Below, in pieces: positions 22,040 to 33,870 of a stretch of DNA of 64,000 bases. Origin of the DNA: Malachius bipustulatus (taxonomy: Eukaryota; Arthropoda; Insecta; Coleoptera; Melyridae); assembly GCA_910589415.1 (NCBI GenBank), contig OU342634.1, positions 16,737,144 to 16,801,143 on the forward strand, in the 5' to 3' direction. Both the position numbers and the translations under genes were made by a program. Under the pieces are notes generated by a model. It was not told the DNA's origin. It saw only the letters and a program-made list of their open reading frames with translations, and did not search any database. Numbering within the stretch: the first letter of the stretch is position 1; every line of letters starts with the position of its first letter.

Positions 22040-25000
22040 AAATAAATCACATTTCAGCTTGCAGAAGCTGGCTGACTACGGCATCGGTGTATGACGCCAG
22101 ATAAGTCGATCATCACAGATCTCTTTCATTAAATCCGGTACTTAAGAAGTATTTAAATCAACAAACTCTGGAAACTGACCTGCATGATATTTGAAGCCAC
22201 GCGAAACCTAAAAAAAAGTCTTGGTGAAAACTGTAAGTTTCGGGAAAACTTATTGACATAAATTTTACCTGCCAGAAATGTCTCGGAGTAGAGACTTTAC
22301 TTTCACTACTAGATCATTCGATAAGGTCAAAAGCCTTTTCTAAGAAGCTTGTAAGCAGATTCCTACAGAAACAATTCATCCATGCACTGAGTTTGATAAG
22401 GAATTACAATTAGGTAATTCTTAGGTTCCACCAAGCATGATAATAATATTTCCAGACAGATCTAATCTATAGAGAACAACATCTAAATTCCATTAAGTTC
22501 ACTCCCATTGCGAAAATACTTTTCAACTTTAGCGGTTTTTTTTATTTAATTCGAACAATATAAATAAATAACCAAACATCAGTAATTATTTTCTTCGTCC
22601 AATGAAAATTAATTTTTCCTTCTTGGTTTTATTACCCTTTCTTTTAAAAAAAGAAGGGCCTTCAGAAAATTAATAACGCTAAATGTCAAAAACGTCTTAT
22701 TACATCCAATTCATCGAGCTTGAACTAGAGATGGGAGCACCGAATTAGAGAGTAGCGACTGTTCTAAAATAACTATCACTTTGAGATACCACTGGGGAGA
22801 AACACTGTTCACGACTATTTGACGCATTTCCGATGAATAATTTAGAGTTACGGATGAAATACCGATGTTTTGAGACTAACAACATGCAGTAAAATTACAG
22901 TTATTTTGAAATAACTCAAAACGAATAACAGTTACAGTTAGTAACCGTGACAGCGTATCAAAATCATAAAAATTCGAATAGTCTAGTTTACTAATAAGTT
23001 TACTATTCCATATCAATAGAAAATCAAGCTATGGCATACGTTTCGATCTCCGTAGCCAACTCAGGACGTGTTAATTAATGAACACCCGGTACTATATCGG
23101 CAATCAGCTTAATCGCTCCCGCCTTGAGCATCTCTTGGAGTATTTTTGGTCTTATTTTTTATATAAGTCCTCTTTGTCCGAGTAGTAGGTATTTTTCAAC
23201 TACCCTGAGTTTGTCTTCTCTCTGTTAAATAACTAGAGCATTCTATAAATATATAGAATAAATAGAAAAATTGTCAGAATTTTCACATTTAAATGACCCG
23301 TTTCGTCAAGCTATGACTTCTTCCGCTACCAAAAATTAAGTACATATTGTTATTTGTTCATGTCGCTTTAATTCAATTTAAGTAAATAAAACAATGTATG
23401 TACCTACTACAAGCGAGAGTTCATTGTAGTGATAATTTTTATATATAAATATTTTTTATTGTCATAAGCGCTTAAGAGTTAACGATTGATTAGTTTTTGG
23501 TTTTAGATCATTAGATCGCTTTGTCTTCCTATCTAAGCTCTTATAATAAAGTGGAATTACGTCTGACACCTTCATCAACATATCTTATTTAGGTATATAC
23601 AGGTAAAAAGTGGGTTTCCTTGTATACAGAAATTATAGATATATGTATATGATACCGGAATTAATAAGTTGCTAAACTATTTTGCATTTAATTACTTAAG
23701 TATACTAATTTAGTAAAAGAAGCGAAAAAAAATTTTTTATACTCACAAAAAATACCAATTTAAAATACAAGCTGTTGGTTTATATTGTGGCATCAGTCTT
23801 TATTTTTATGATTAGGTATATGAATGGTAGTTAGTATATAAATTAGGTACCAAGAAATGTAGATTCATACTTGCGTGTGCGATATTAGCAAGAATTTATT
23901 GGATGGAAATATTTTCAAATATCTGTTCAAGAAAATACTCCTTAGTAAAGTGGGCTTTCCCTAATACGAGAAGAATAACAAGAAATGGTTCAGGTAGTTT
24001 TGTACCTGTGCGTACTTATTAATATACAATTCAGATTATCTGATACTACCTGTGACCGAGGGTGTTATTTGCGCAACCAATATTTCCTAGCATTTGGTTT
24101 ACTTCTTAGTAGTAATGGCACCTACTAATAAAAAAATCCCTAAAAAATTATTAAAATCATTTTATAATCATTTATAATAGTTTATAATGATGATGGAGAA
24201 AATATTTTCTCTTATAAATAATGCATTTAATTTTTCGCTTGGCTATAGTTAGTTGTCTCGTTACATTTTCTGGAAATTTCTAAAAAACAACAAATTATGC
24301 ATACAACTACAGTTATGTAGTTGATACACTTATTTCTTGTTTCCGTTTCTTACATATACATATATTAAAAAGACATAAAGGTAACAAGAGACCTGTGCGT
24401 TTCCTCGGAAGCGATTCTTATTATGCAACAGAGTAGCGGTATAATTTCTCTTCGGCAGTTCAAGTAAATTTTTAACAATCATAATCTAGAATACTTCCGA
24501 CAATTCCTTGAAGTTAAATATATAGTTCTGTAAATATATTTGTATCACATTTCTCTGTACCAGATATTAAACCAGATGCATCATCGTATAATCAGTTTCA
24601 TTAAAACGTACTTATGATCTTATTTTATATAGATCTGTTACGAAAGAGTTACAAGAAAAAATATATTAAGCGAATTCCGGTTGAATTTACTTTACTTAAT
24701 TGTATAACATTAGCACAGCGACACGTGAACTTGATCCAAAAATATTCCATCTATTATCCTTATAAAAAAGAACAGGAAACCAAGGAAAAAGTTTAGGTAC
24801 TTGATGGCAAAAAATCGCTTTCAAATGCAATAACAATAATTAACGTGTCTATTCACTAAATTGCATTCAACTAATCAGAAGAAAAGTAGCAAGTCACACT
24901 TGATTGTATTTATTTAATTTATTTATTTATTAAGTGCATTGAAATATATTACAATAATGCAGCAGTGGTAGAAACGTTCTATAATTCACACTTACAAGCA

Positions 25001-25190
25001 GTATAAAACACAAAAAATATCAAAAAGAAATTATTATAAAAAAGTCGAGGCAAAACCTCTGAATCTGGGTAAATAATCTCTAAGGGAGGCTATAAAAATA
25101 AGACCGAGGAGTTCACTCCATGTCTTCAAAAAGGCTGATTGGAAACAATTGTTTTAATCACCTTGACGAATGGCAACTCTCCTTATCTTT
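22040..25190. other. Intergenic, AT-rich
   Basis: No supported gene. A short GC-balanced patch near 23030-23150 may be a retroelement scrap. Confidence 0.4.
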
Positions 25191-25195
25191 CATAA

Positions 25196-25940
25196 TTAAA
25201 ATGTGTTGATCTTCTTATACTTCTTGCAGGAATTTTTCATCTTGCAAGATGACAAGACCCGAAAACAGTGGTTTTCTGACAGAGAATAGTTTTTCCGTAA
25301 AGTTGTCGAGGGCCGAATACCAAAAATTATATTTTTTATCATCCCCGATAAATAAAAAAAGGTTTCATCACTCGTGGTCAAAATGACATCATCCGTCGCC
25401 AATTCCAGCATCGCTTTTGCGCATCTGTATCGTCTCAAGAGGCGTTTATTCGCCTTTTTTTGGAGAAAAATTAGGATTGAAAATGAAGGTTCAAGTGTAA
25501 GATTTGTCTTTAGTGTCCGTCCACTGTCACAAAAAATATTACAGATATGCAGGTTAGAGATTTACGTCACATCAACCATCTGCTCTCACGCAATCCATAA
25601 GTTTTTTTTTGCAGTTGTTTGTTTGGGCACCCAAATTCGAAATCTCTCTTTCTTTATCATAGATGAAAAGTGTTCCTCGGTACAAAACCGCTCCTGCGCA
25701 CTCATATCATCTCATGAAGTCGTCTTGAACATAAATAATCTTATATACCAGAGAACTGATCTCTCTGACGTCCAAATAACGATTCCTGGCACCTTCGAGG
25801 GCTGACTTTCACTTCTTCTTGCACTGCCTCAATGTTTTTAAAAAATCACTTCAGTTCGATCACCGCACCTCCATTCACAAACCAAATTTTTGCCAAAGTT
25901 GCAAACATCTTGTACTTCGAAATAGTGGCGTAGCCACCAT
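25196..25940 (-). pseudogene. Decayed Tc1/mariner-group DDE transposase
   Basis: On the - strand, with several stops and frame changes, three blocks fit insect transposases of this group. They are FKNIEAVQEEVK near 25840-25810, ANKRLLRRYRCAKAMLEL near 25450-25400, and TSDETFFYLSGMIKN near 25370-25330, which resembles the SDEAHFHLSGYVNKQ block around the first catalytic Asp. The 3' part after the SxC block near 25230 is not recognised. Its 5' part is cut by the 914-bp element at 25923-26836. Confidence 0.5.
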
Positions 25941-26836
25941 ACCAGAGCCCTAAGCTCTGGACCCCGGCTCGGCCCAAAAAAGAGCCCCAAATCAAAAAAT
26001 CAAATAAGTATTACTCGCAAGCGTACTGATGACATTAAATAACTAATAGTACGAATTGAATAATAATATGATGTTATTTTATGTTATTAGGAAAACCAGC
26101 AGCACTCGTTTCCAATCCACTTGTATTGTAGAGTTAATGCCTTTGGGGGTGCTGGAAATCTAGAGTGCTTTGACAATTAATGGAGTTCTATGCTCCTTGT
26201 CGGAATAAAAAATGGAAAACTAGCAGCACTCGTTTCCAATCCACTTGTATTGTAGAGTTAATGCTAATGCCTTTGGGGGGCTGGAAGTCTAGAGTGCTTT
26301 GACAATTAATGGAGTTCTATGCTCCTTGTCGGAATAAAAAATGGAAAATTATTATTGGTTAATCATATTTTCATACCACGGAGTGTTTTATTTTATAGAA
26401 TAAATTTATCTATTTCAAGTTGTAGTTTGTTTAAAAAAAAATAAATATGAAACAAGAAAACATTGATATCCTGCACCAAAAGCAAGAGTTTTCATACCCA
26501 AAATTAAGATTTTTTTGTACTAAATTTAATTTTATTGTAGGTAGTAATACTTTTAACATAAAAATTGAGACTACATTAAGTATTTTACACAACTTTTCTG
26601 GAAAAATTTTCGGGGGAGGACCCCAAGAACCCCCCTTATTTCCTCTTGGGGGTACTCCATACCCCCCAAACCCCCCGGAGGTCCACCTAATTCATTGTAT
26701 ATAATATACTAACAAAATTTTAAGTTTTTTCGACTTGTTTTCTACCTGATCCACGAACCACAAATGAAGAAAACTTTAAGTGAGGCCCGCCAAGAACGTT
26801 TGGCGGGGTGGCCTCAAATCTGAAGCTACGCCACTA
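25923..26836. mobile_element. Non-autonomous DNA transposon with TAGTGGCGTAGC ends
   Basis: The 914-bp element begins TAGTGGCGTAGC and ends GCTACGCCACTA, a 12-bp perfect terminal inverted repeat. CGAAA is duplicated on both sides (25918-25922 and 26837-26841), giving a 5-bp target duplication. The inside is non-coding and contains a 123/130-bp tandem duplication. The superfamily is uncertain; similar AGTGGCGTAGC ends occur in hAT-like elements, but those make 8-bp duplications. It interrupts the transposase remnant at 25.2-25.9 kb. Confidence 0.75.
26091..26343. repeat. Two-copy tandem duplication, units 123 and 130 bp
   Basis: Units 26091-26213 and 26214-26343 are nearly identical (CAGCACTCGTTTCCAATCC ... 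CCTTGTCGGAATAAAA). The second carries an extra GCTAAT. Their closeness suggests a recent duplication inside the transposon. Confidence 0.85.
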
Positions 26837-26841
26837 CGAAA

Positions 26842-28689
26842 GATACTCATCCTAATCATATTTGAAAAGCAACAATTTAAATGGATGTGAAATCGTTGTA
26901 GCATAAATATATTTTCTGAATTTCAATGGAGATCTTCCTACGAGGGTAAAATTTTTGCAGCCAGCGACCTTGTATTTAAAAAAAAAATTGAGTTTTTACA
27001 GTAGGTTAGATACGTTATTTCCCTATTCTTTATTTTATTTTGTACATTTTGCGGAGATATAAGAGTGAATAAAAATTATATTTATTTACATATTACATCT
27101 CCACAAAAAAAAAATTAATAATAATTTCCTCACAAGAATCGTGAAGACATTTCAGAAGGAAATCTCTCTATTAATGTGAACTTTTCAAGTAAGATAGATT
27201 GTTGCTTCACGTTCATTTCTTAATTTCTATCTGTGCTTGAAATTAATGTTTTAGAAGATGGTGACTTATCACAATAGCATTATGGCTGTAAATTATAATA
27301 TTTAATCAAAATCTCGTAATTTTTAAGCAATTTTTTAGAGATATTAATAAAGTTTATAAATAGTCCTAGTCTCGGACAATTGATCTATTGATAATGATTA
27401 CAACACCTGTTTCGGACCTTATAAGAAGTTGTCTTCACTCTAAACAAATTATTCAAAGTAAACTGCATATTAATCTAGAACAAAAAAACTGTTAAATTAT
27501 TTATTAAAACATTTGCTGAAATACCCATGATCTACGATTAGTGTTTGTTTTTCTTTCAAAACCTTTTAAAAATATTTGACCGACTTTAGGTTTAAAGTTC
27601 GATAACATAAATAAGAATGTCTTAATCGCATAAAAAAACTCCGTTTTTTCTAGCTATTATTAATGATATTCTTGCTCTAATATTAAAGTCATACAGGATG
27701 AGCAACGTTTTTCAGACAGACACCGCGAGTAAGTCCGTTCAAAATTTGAAGAGTCACTCGAGCTTTCCTATATGTATAAATATATTGTTGCTTGTAGTGA
27801 TATGATGAGGATCGTAAAAAACTGGCTCAATTGATCGACGAGAAAAAAGATAATTATTCTCCAATGCCACTTCTAGTTCAGGTTTTCGTAGGTAAACACT
27901 TTGTGTTTAGTAGTTTTCAATTTGATAATTATTGCTGCAATTACGTCACTGATGTTGCTGTTACCTATCTCGGTGTATCGCCACCAGGGGCAGGGGGGCT
28001 TAATTCGTCTAATTATATCCGTAAAAACCTTTCCAGCTCCAAGATATTATGCACGGTGATAAAAGCATAATTCAGGGGAAGCTCGGCAGAAGCGACTAAC
28101 TTGGGGTAATAACCAGAAAAATAATAAAAACCTGAGAAAATATTGCAACTTAAAATATGAATCGACGTGTCCCAGCATCTTTCCGCGCAATAAATAGCTT
28201 TCGATTAATTGAATTTATTCCAATTTACAGACTCACACTGTATATTTCTTGATCCTTCTATCTGTATGAATAAAGTGTTTCAGAATATTGAAGAAAGTTA
28301 CAATCTAAGTTTTTCATTGAGGAAAAATATTAAAATTCTACATAATCATTATTTCATGTAGTTTAGTTCGATTATGTATGCAACCATATAAACACTTGTT
28401 AGCTGAGCTTAAAAAGTGCCCAAAAAAATTCCCACTCACCCACACTCACCCACACTTTCCGATTAATAATCCAAACATTAAATTTAACTTAATAATAAAT
28501 GTTAAGAAGTTTTAGAAAAATTAACGAACTTCCAAAGGGAATTTGTATGATAGAAAAAGTTATCGGTTTAATACCTTCGAAAGCTAGTAATAAATCTAAA
28601 TTCCACCTAAAAAATCCAATTTTTCAAAATACATCAACCGTTAAGATAATAATATTAGATTTAGATTTATATTTCTCGTGATCGGGCCA
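26842..28689. other. Intergenic, AT-rich
   Basis: No gene found. One foldback-like end (TACAGGATGAGCAACG, 27693) has no partner. Confidence 0.4.
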
Positions 28690-28985
28690 TTGAGACACCT
28701 CCACTGCGACCAAAGGTCTATTGGGGCTCACGCATCTTTCTAGTCGTGTTAGGTATATCAAGCCAATCACGTCATCCTATTTGAGGAGGTTGGCCATCTT
28801 GATTCCATATCCTTCCGTACGAGAAAGTCTCTCCCGAAGATTTGTAATCTGGTTCTTCCCAAAGCGGGACACTCGCATAAGATGTGCTTTTCTGTTTCGG
28901 CATCCTCCAAGCACAGGTGGCATTCAGCGCTGTTCGCTAAGCCCATCCTGTGCAGATGATGATTCAGCTTGCAGTGTCCATTATA

Positions 28986-29518
28986 CAGGGTGTCATTTTA
29001 TCTGGAGACATTCAAATGTATCAAAAACTAGGCATCAGATCAAAAAAGGGGGTAATGAAAGGTGTTCATCTGGTTGTTCATTACCCACTTTTTTTGATCA
29101 TTTGCTTTATTTTTTTACACCTGGTGGTGCTGATGCGTAAGCAAAAGCAGCATAGGAAATTCAATGAGTAATTCTAAAATTGCAATTATTGGCGTGCTCA
29201 TAATTTTCTTGAACAATAATTAAAAATGGCGTAAACGACGGAAATTACGTTACAACGAAATGATAACAATGAACATGACATCACAAATGTAAACTTTTTC
29301 CTGTTTTTCTCGAAAATGACTCAACAGACCTAAAATGTAACTATAGAATCAGAAGCAGCTTTACAATCTTAACAAAGTATTAATTTACCATATTTCTCTC
29401 AAATATACAGGAAAGCTAAAAATTGCAATTTTAAAATTTCCCATTAAAATCCCTATGCCGCGTTTGCCAATGCACCACCCGGTATATTTGAATATCTCCA
29501 GATAAAATAAACACCCTG
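28986..29518. mobile_element. Foldback element inserted in a LINE
   Basis: The 533-bp element has ends CAGGGTGTCATTTTATCTGG and CCAGATAAAATAAACACCCTG, about 35 bp of inverted repeat. The left flank is TA and the right flank TT, a TA target duplication with one change. Just inside the right arm another end, CACCACCCGG-TA, is visible, so it too may be nested. It splits the LINE coding sequence, so it is younger than the LINE. Confidence 0.75.
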
Positions 29519-29864
29519 TTAAGGGTTTCGCAGTTCTTTCCTGCGTTAAGCTCATGGTCCAATAGTTCTTAGGTCCTTTTTTTTGACGTGTCGTGTACAA
29601 AGGCTTTCAAATGCTCCAATCTTGGTAAGTTTTGCCAGTGATGGAGGACTTAACTCGCAGCCCAGTTGCGTATGGTTGTCTTGGAAATATTCGGTGGTAT
29701 ACCAAATGCTGGTTCGGGTCCGATAAATTCAAATTCGGCACCTTTCCTGACCAGAGAGTCGACAAGTTCTTTCTCTCCATATCCGTTATGGCCCGGAATC
29801 CAGATCATTGCCCTTTTCTAGAGCATTCAAGATTAGTTGGCAGTTCCAGACAGTCTCACTTGCA

Positions 29865-29905
29865 GCGTTGATTGAAGGAATATTCCCTATTCCTTCAATC
29901 AACGC
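29865..29905. repeat. Perfect 18-bp inverted repeat inside the LINE
   Basis: Arms 29865-29882 and 29888-29905 are perfect complements around TTCCC. They fall within the RNase H reading frame and keep it open. Confidence 0.7.
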
Positions 29906-29991
29906 TTGCAGTAACTGGCTTTTAGAACCGCTTGGCTGAGTTAAGAATATCACAGTGACGACTTTTACAAATAGTAAAGTCTTATGAAGAA

Positions 29992-30228
29992 AGGCTCTCC
30001 TTAGTTCACCTCACTCTATTTGAACATCGTAGCCTTCGAGGTGACTTCATTATGGCTTTCAGAATTCTCAAGCACAACTATGGAAGCTTGAACATAATAT
30101 TCACCCTGAATCAAGACGAGTTAAGAGGTCACTATTTCAAGCAAAAGAAGGAACAAGGGACTACTATAGTAAACTTTATACCCAACATAATATTTGACAT
30201 TTGGAATAATCCAGATCAATATATTTAA
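29992..30228 (+). pseudogene. C-terminal fragment of a LINE polymerase
   Basis: A frame of 78 codons plus stop contains RSLRGDFIMAFRIL and LRGHYFKQKK, then a WNN near the end. This matches the tail that follows reverse transcriptase in many insect LINEs (RRGDLI.AYKIL ... LRGH). Nothing upstream belongs to it. Confidence 0.5.
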
Positions 30229-31233
30229 AAATATAATGAACAATTCTCTTTTATTGTATTGTTTGTAACCTTAGTTTACTGATGTTTTTTGTCAGGGGAT
30301 CTTATTGTTGGATCTTCCTTATCTTCGGGCATAGGAGCTGGCCCCTCTGCCCTTATTAATTAATGTTTCAAAAACTTTGATATAAAAATAAAATTGAAGA
30401 ATAATATTGTTACTACTTTTTGACCCAAAACTCATCAGTTTTGTTTTATGATGATGTGTATTTGATTTTAATGTCAAAGATGATTGTTCGCAGTCCCTGT
30501 CAACTTCAAAAATTTATATGGCATGGAGAGGACGGGGGACATGTGAGACATCATAGTCTCCACCAGATTATGGTCCGATAAAAAGTCATCCTTATGAAGG
30601 ACTTGGTTTCCTCTTTGGATGTTTTTATTTTGACCTATATTTCAGGTGTCTCCCTGGAAGCCACTGAACTTGATAATTTTAATCTACTTGGGGTTAAAGA
30701 AGTACCTTATTACTACTATAACACTGTTAAATTTCAACAATATCGACGAAAAAATGTTTGAGATATTTACGAAAAAGCAATTTTATTAAATATTAAACAC
30801 TTTGTCATTGGATACTATAAAGGTTCATTAAGCTAACGGGCAGATTTCTGTGCTCTTTTTTGAAGCCTAATATGGAGGTCAAATGACTTTTATTAACATT
30901 TTTCTAATTCCTTACATGTCAAAAAAAAAAAAATAGATTGCAATATTTTTCACATAGAGACGATATCTTCTTCAGAAACGGCCACGGTTAGGGTAGTAAC
31001 AGCATAGTTTTTATTATGTTTGATTAAAAAAAGTTACACAGATCATCTATACTTTATTTTTATTGCGAGAAAAAAATAGAAAAAAAAATAGAAAAAAAAA
31101 TACAAATTATAATCAATATTTAAAATGATCTTATCGATTGTTTCTTTATTACAATACTTGAACCATATTACATAATTATTATTGTGCTTTTTTGAGATAA
31201 ATATAGTACCCAAAAATAAAACTCATAAATACA
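30229..31233. other. Intergenic, AT-rich
   Basis: No gene or element recognised. Confidence 0.4.
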
Positions 31234-31235
31234 TA

Positions 31236-33341
31236 CAGGGTGATTCATGAGTGACCTTACATAGACCAATGGTGATAAGCGGACTTCAAGGCGGGTCGAA
31301 AACCACAAAAGAAATTTTTTTTTGTGTGATTGGTTAAGAAGTTACAGGGTGTTTTATGTCTCAGGTACAAAACTTTGATAGGCGATATTTCTGAAACGGC
31401 TGGAGATATTTTGTAGAAATTCACTAGGAATGGTGCATTCCGGAAACTCATCAAAACCGCATTCTGAGTTAATTAAAAATCCAGGACCGGACTTGAAAAT
31501 TTTTGCCCCCATGGTCTTTGTTGAAAAAGTTTATTTTCTGACCGTGCTACTGAAAAACTGTCATCGAATTTGAAAAGATAAGAAAAAACTCTATAGAAAT
31601 CATTCCTTAATTTGAACGGCACACCCAAACCGTCTCGAAAAAAAAATGTCAAAGTAAAACTTTTCTGTAAATTATCGTTTTCGAGCAGACATATTTTACT
31701 TAATGTTCGTCTGAATTCCTTCAAATTTATTTTTTGACTTGCTTCTGTGGGAAAAATGTTGGACAGAAGGCCAAGCTTTATTACTGTGAAATCAGGTGTC
31801 AACTACAAAATTTTCAAATTTCACTAATAATCACAAATCATTTCACTAATAACAAGATCACAATCGAAGAACACCGGCCCATGTAACGTTTCGCGTCTGT
31901 TTTCCAATTTTCTCGAAACCACGGCAAATTTCCCTGAGTTCAAAGGAATGCTGAACCTCAATTGGAAAATCTGAGCCATCAAAACATCGTGGAGATGGTG
32001 GCAGTAAATCCAAGTACAATTACGCGAAGAATTGGGCAAGCACTGAGCATTTCTCAATCAAGAGTATGGCGAACTTTGAAAAAAAGAAGAGCGGATGCCA
32101 TCCCTGTCACGTACAAAATGTACAGAGGCTTCAACCATTCAATGAAGTTCCATTGAATGGACTGCGTAGAATTTTGTGTACTGATCGAAGCTCAGTTGAC
32201 GCGGGATGATGTAACGAATTAAAAAAACTCCCACCTATGGGCATATGAAAATCCGCTCTCTGTTATTCAGAAGAACTCGCTACAGAATTTCTATAAATAT
32301 GCAGTGTGGCATTGCAAATGATGCCCTAATAGGACCCCATTTTTTGCTGGGCGGCTCACGGGGGAAATTTATTTACTTTTCCTACAAGTCATTTTGCCCG
32401 GCTTGCTTGCAGAGGCGAACGTGAACAGGCGTGCTCTTTCCTTCCAGCATGATGGGGCACCACCGCATTTTTCTCGACAAGTCAGAGAGCATCTTCACAA
32501 TGAGTACCCCAATCGTTGGTTCGGGCGCGGCGGTCCTCATTCCTGACCACCTAGGTCAGTCACCACCAACCTCACTGTTTTAGACTATTACCCATGGGGC
32601 CATATATGAAGCAGGAAGTCTAAAAAACGGAAATAAGTACCAGAGAGGAGCTCAGGACGCGAATATTGGTAGTTGCTGATGAAATTAGAAACAACAGGCA
32701 AATAATTCATAAAGCAAACCAAAATTTATGGAAACGCTGGCAGGAAATGTATTGAAGTTGGTAAAGAACATTTTGAGAACCGTTTATAACATTAATATTG
32801 ATAACATTTAATTAACACTGACATTTTTCCCACAGAAGCAAGTCAAAAAATAAATTTGAAGGAATTCAGATGAACATTAAGTAAAATATGTCTGCTCGAA
32901 AACGATAATTTACTGAGAAGTTTTACTTTGACATTTTTTTTTTGAGACGGTTTGGGTGTGCCGTTCAAATTGAGGAATGATTTCTATAGAGTTTTTTCTT
33001 ATCTTTTCAAATTCGATGACAGTTTTTCAGTAGCACGGTCAGAAAATTAACTTTTTCAACAAAGACCATGGGGGCAAAAAAAAAAGTCCGGTCCTGGATT
33101 TTTAATCAACTCAGAATGCGGTTTTGATGAGTTTCCGGAATGCACCATTCCTAGTAAATTTCTACAAAATATCTCCAGCCGTTTCAGAAATATCGCCTAT
33201 CAAAGTTTTGTACCTGAGACATAAAACACCCTGTAACTTCTTAACCAATCACACAAAAAAAATTTCTTTTGTGGTTTTCGACCCGCCTTGAAGTCCGCTT
33301 ATCACCATTTGTCTATGTAAGGTCACTCATGAATCACCCTG
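31236..33341. mobile_element. Tc1/mariner-type element with about 525-bp terminal inverted repeats
   Basis: The 2106-bp element is flanked by TA (31234-31235 and 33342-33343). Its ends are CAGGGTGATTCATGAG and CTCATGAATCACCCTG. The left arm (to about 31762) and right arm (from 32821) are close mirror images over some 525 bp. A second TA-flanked end pair lies inside (31345 and 33233, CAGGGTGTTTTATG...), exactly at the dyad of the outer part. The unique centre carries a broken transposase. TA duplication and DDE coding fit the Tc1/mariner superfamily. Confidence 0.85.
31920..32780 (+). pseudogene. Broken DDE transposase of a Tc1/mariner group
   Basis: In order, with frame shifts and stops between: a helix-turn-helix-like stretch (VNPSTITRRIGQALSISQSR) from about 31995; the block TDESSFTRDG (about 32170), holding a likely first catalytic Asp; FQHDGAPPHFSRQVREHL (about 32440-32490), holding the likely second Asp; then PNRWFGRGGP and DYYPWGHI. 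This order and the QHDGAPPHF and GRGGP motifs match a transposase type common in insects. It cannot be active as it stands. Confidence 0.75.
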
Positions 33342-33870
33342 TATATCAATTACGTGGTGCTGTTTTAGCTTTTATAGAACTTTGGGTGAAAACCTTAGGC
33401 AAGGAAATAGGGAGAAAATTAAATAACGCTCATTTATGAACTAGCAGAAAGTGTGAACGAAAATTGGTTATCCGCCATTTTTTTTTGTGTGCCGAAGAAT
33501 CTATGTTAACGTAATTTATAAACATTATTTATACAATTTGTATTCCTTTAAAAAATAAAAATTACTTTCCATTATTTATATTTTGCATGCAGGTATTGCA
33601 ACCAGAAGGACAAGCAATAAATTAATTTATCAATATTCTGAAAGGTCGGTCTGGTGTAATACGGTAATAATACTTGATAATTTTACATAAAAATTACTCC
33701 CCTTGTCCAAGATAAAAAATTCCTAAAAAAAAAATAAATAACAAAAAAAACGCAAAATTTTTATAAACATCGTCGATAGATTCCTTATCAATAATTTAAA
33801 AGAAAATTATTCACTAATTGAGCAATGTACACAGAACTTAATATCACAGTTTAAAAACTAAGTAACTAGA
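33342..33870. other. 3' flank of gene B
   Basis: AT-rich, no gene seen. Confidence 0.4.

Larger units (their letters stand above)
28690..29960 (-). pseudogene. 3' part of a LINE with RNase H domain, split by a foldback element
   Basis: Read on the - strand: near 29815-29780 the block IWIPGHNGYGEKELVDSL is the WIPGH...GNE.AD region of a LINE RNase H, and AEFEFIGPEPAFGIP follows. After an inserted foldback element (28986-29518) the reading continues NGHCKLNHHLHRMGL and CHLCLEDAETEKHILCECP, the Cys/His-rich end of this LINE type. Stops and the insertion make it dead. A related fragment is at 53497-53960. Confidence 0.72.

Noticed and set aside
25374..25805. 143-codon + strand frame
   Set aside because: The opposite strand carries recognisable transposase blocks; this frame shows no known motif.
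28721..29171. + strand frames of 139 and 73 codons
   Set aside because: Antisense to the LINE end and crossing the inserted foldback.
31473..31802. 109-codon frame on the - strand
   Set aside because: Lies in the terminal inverted repeat of the 31.2-33.3 kb element; its mirror on the right arm is non-coding.
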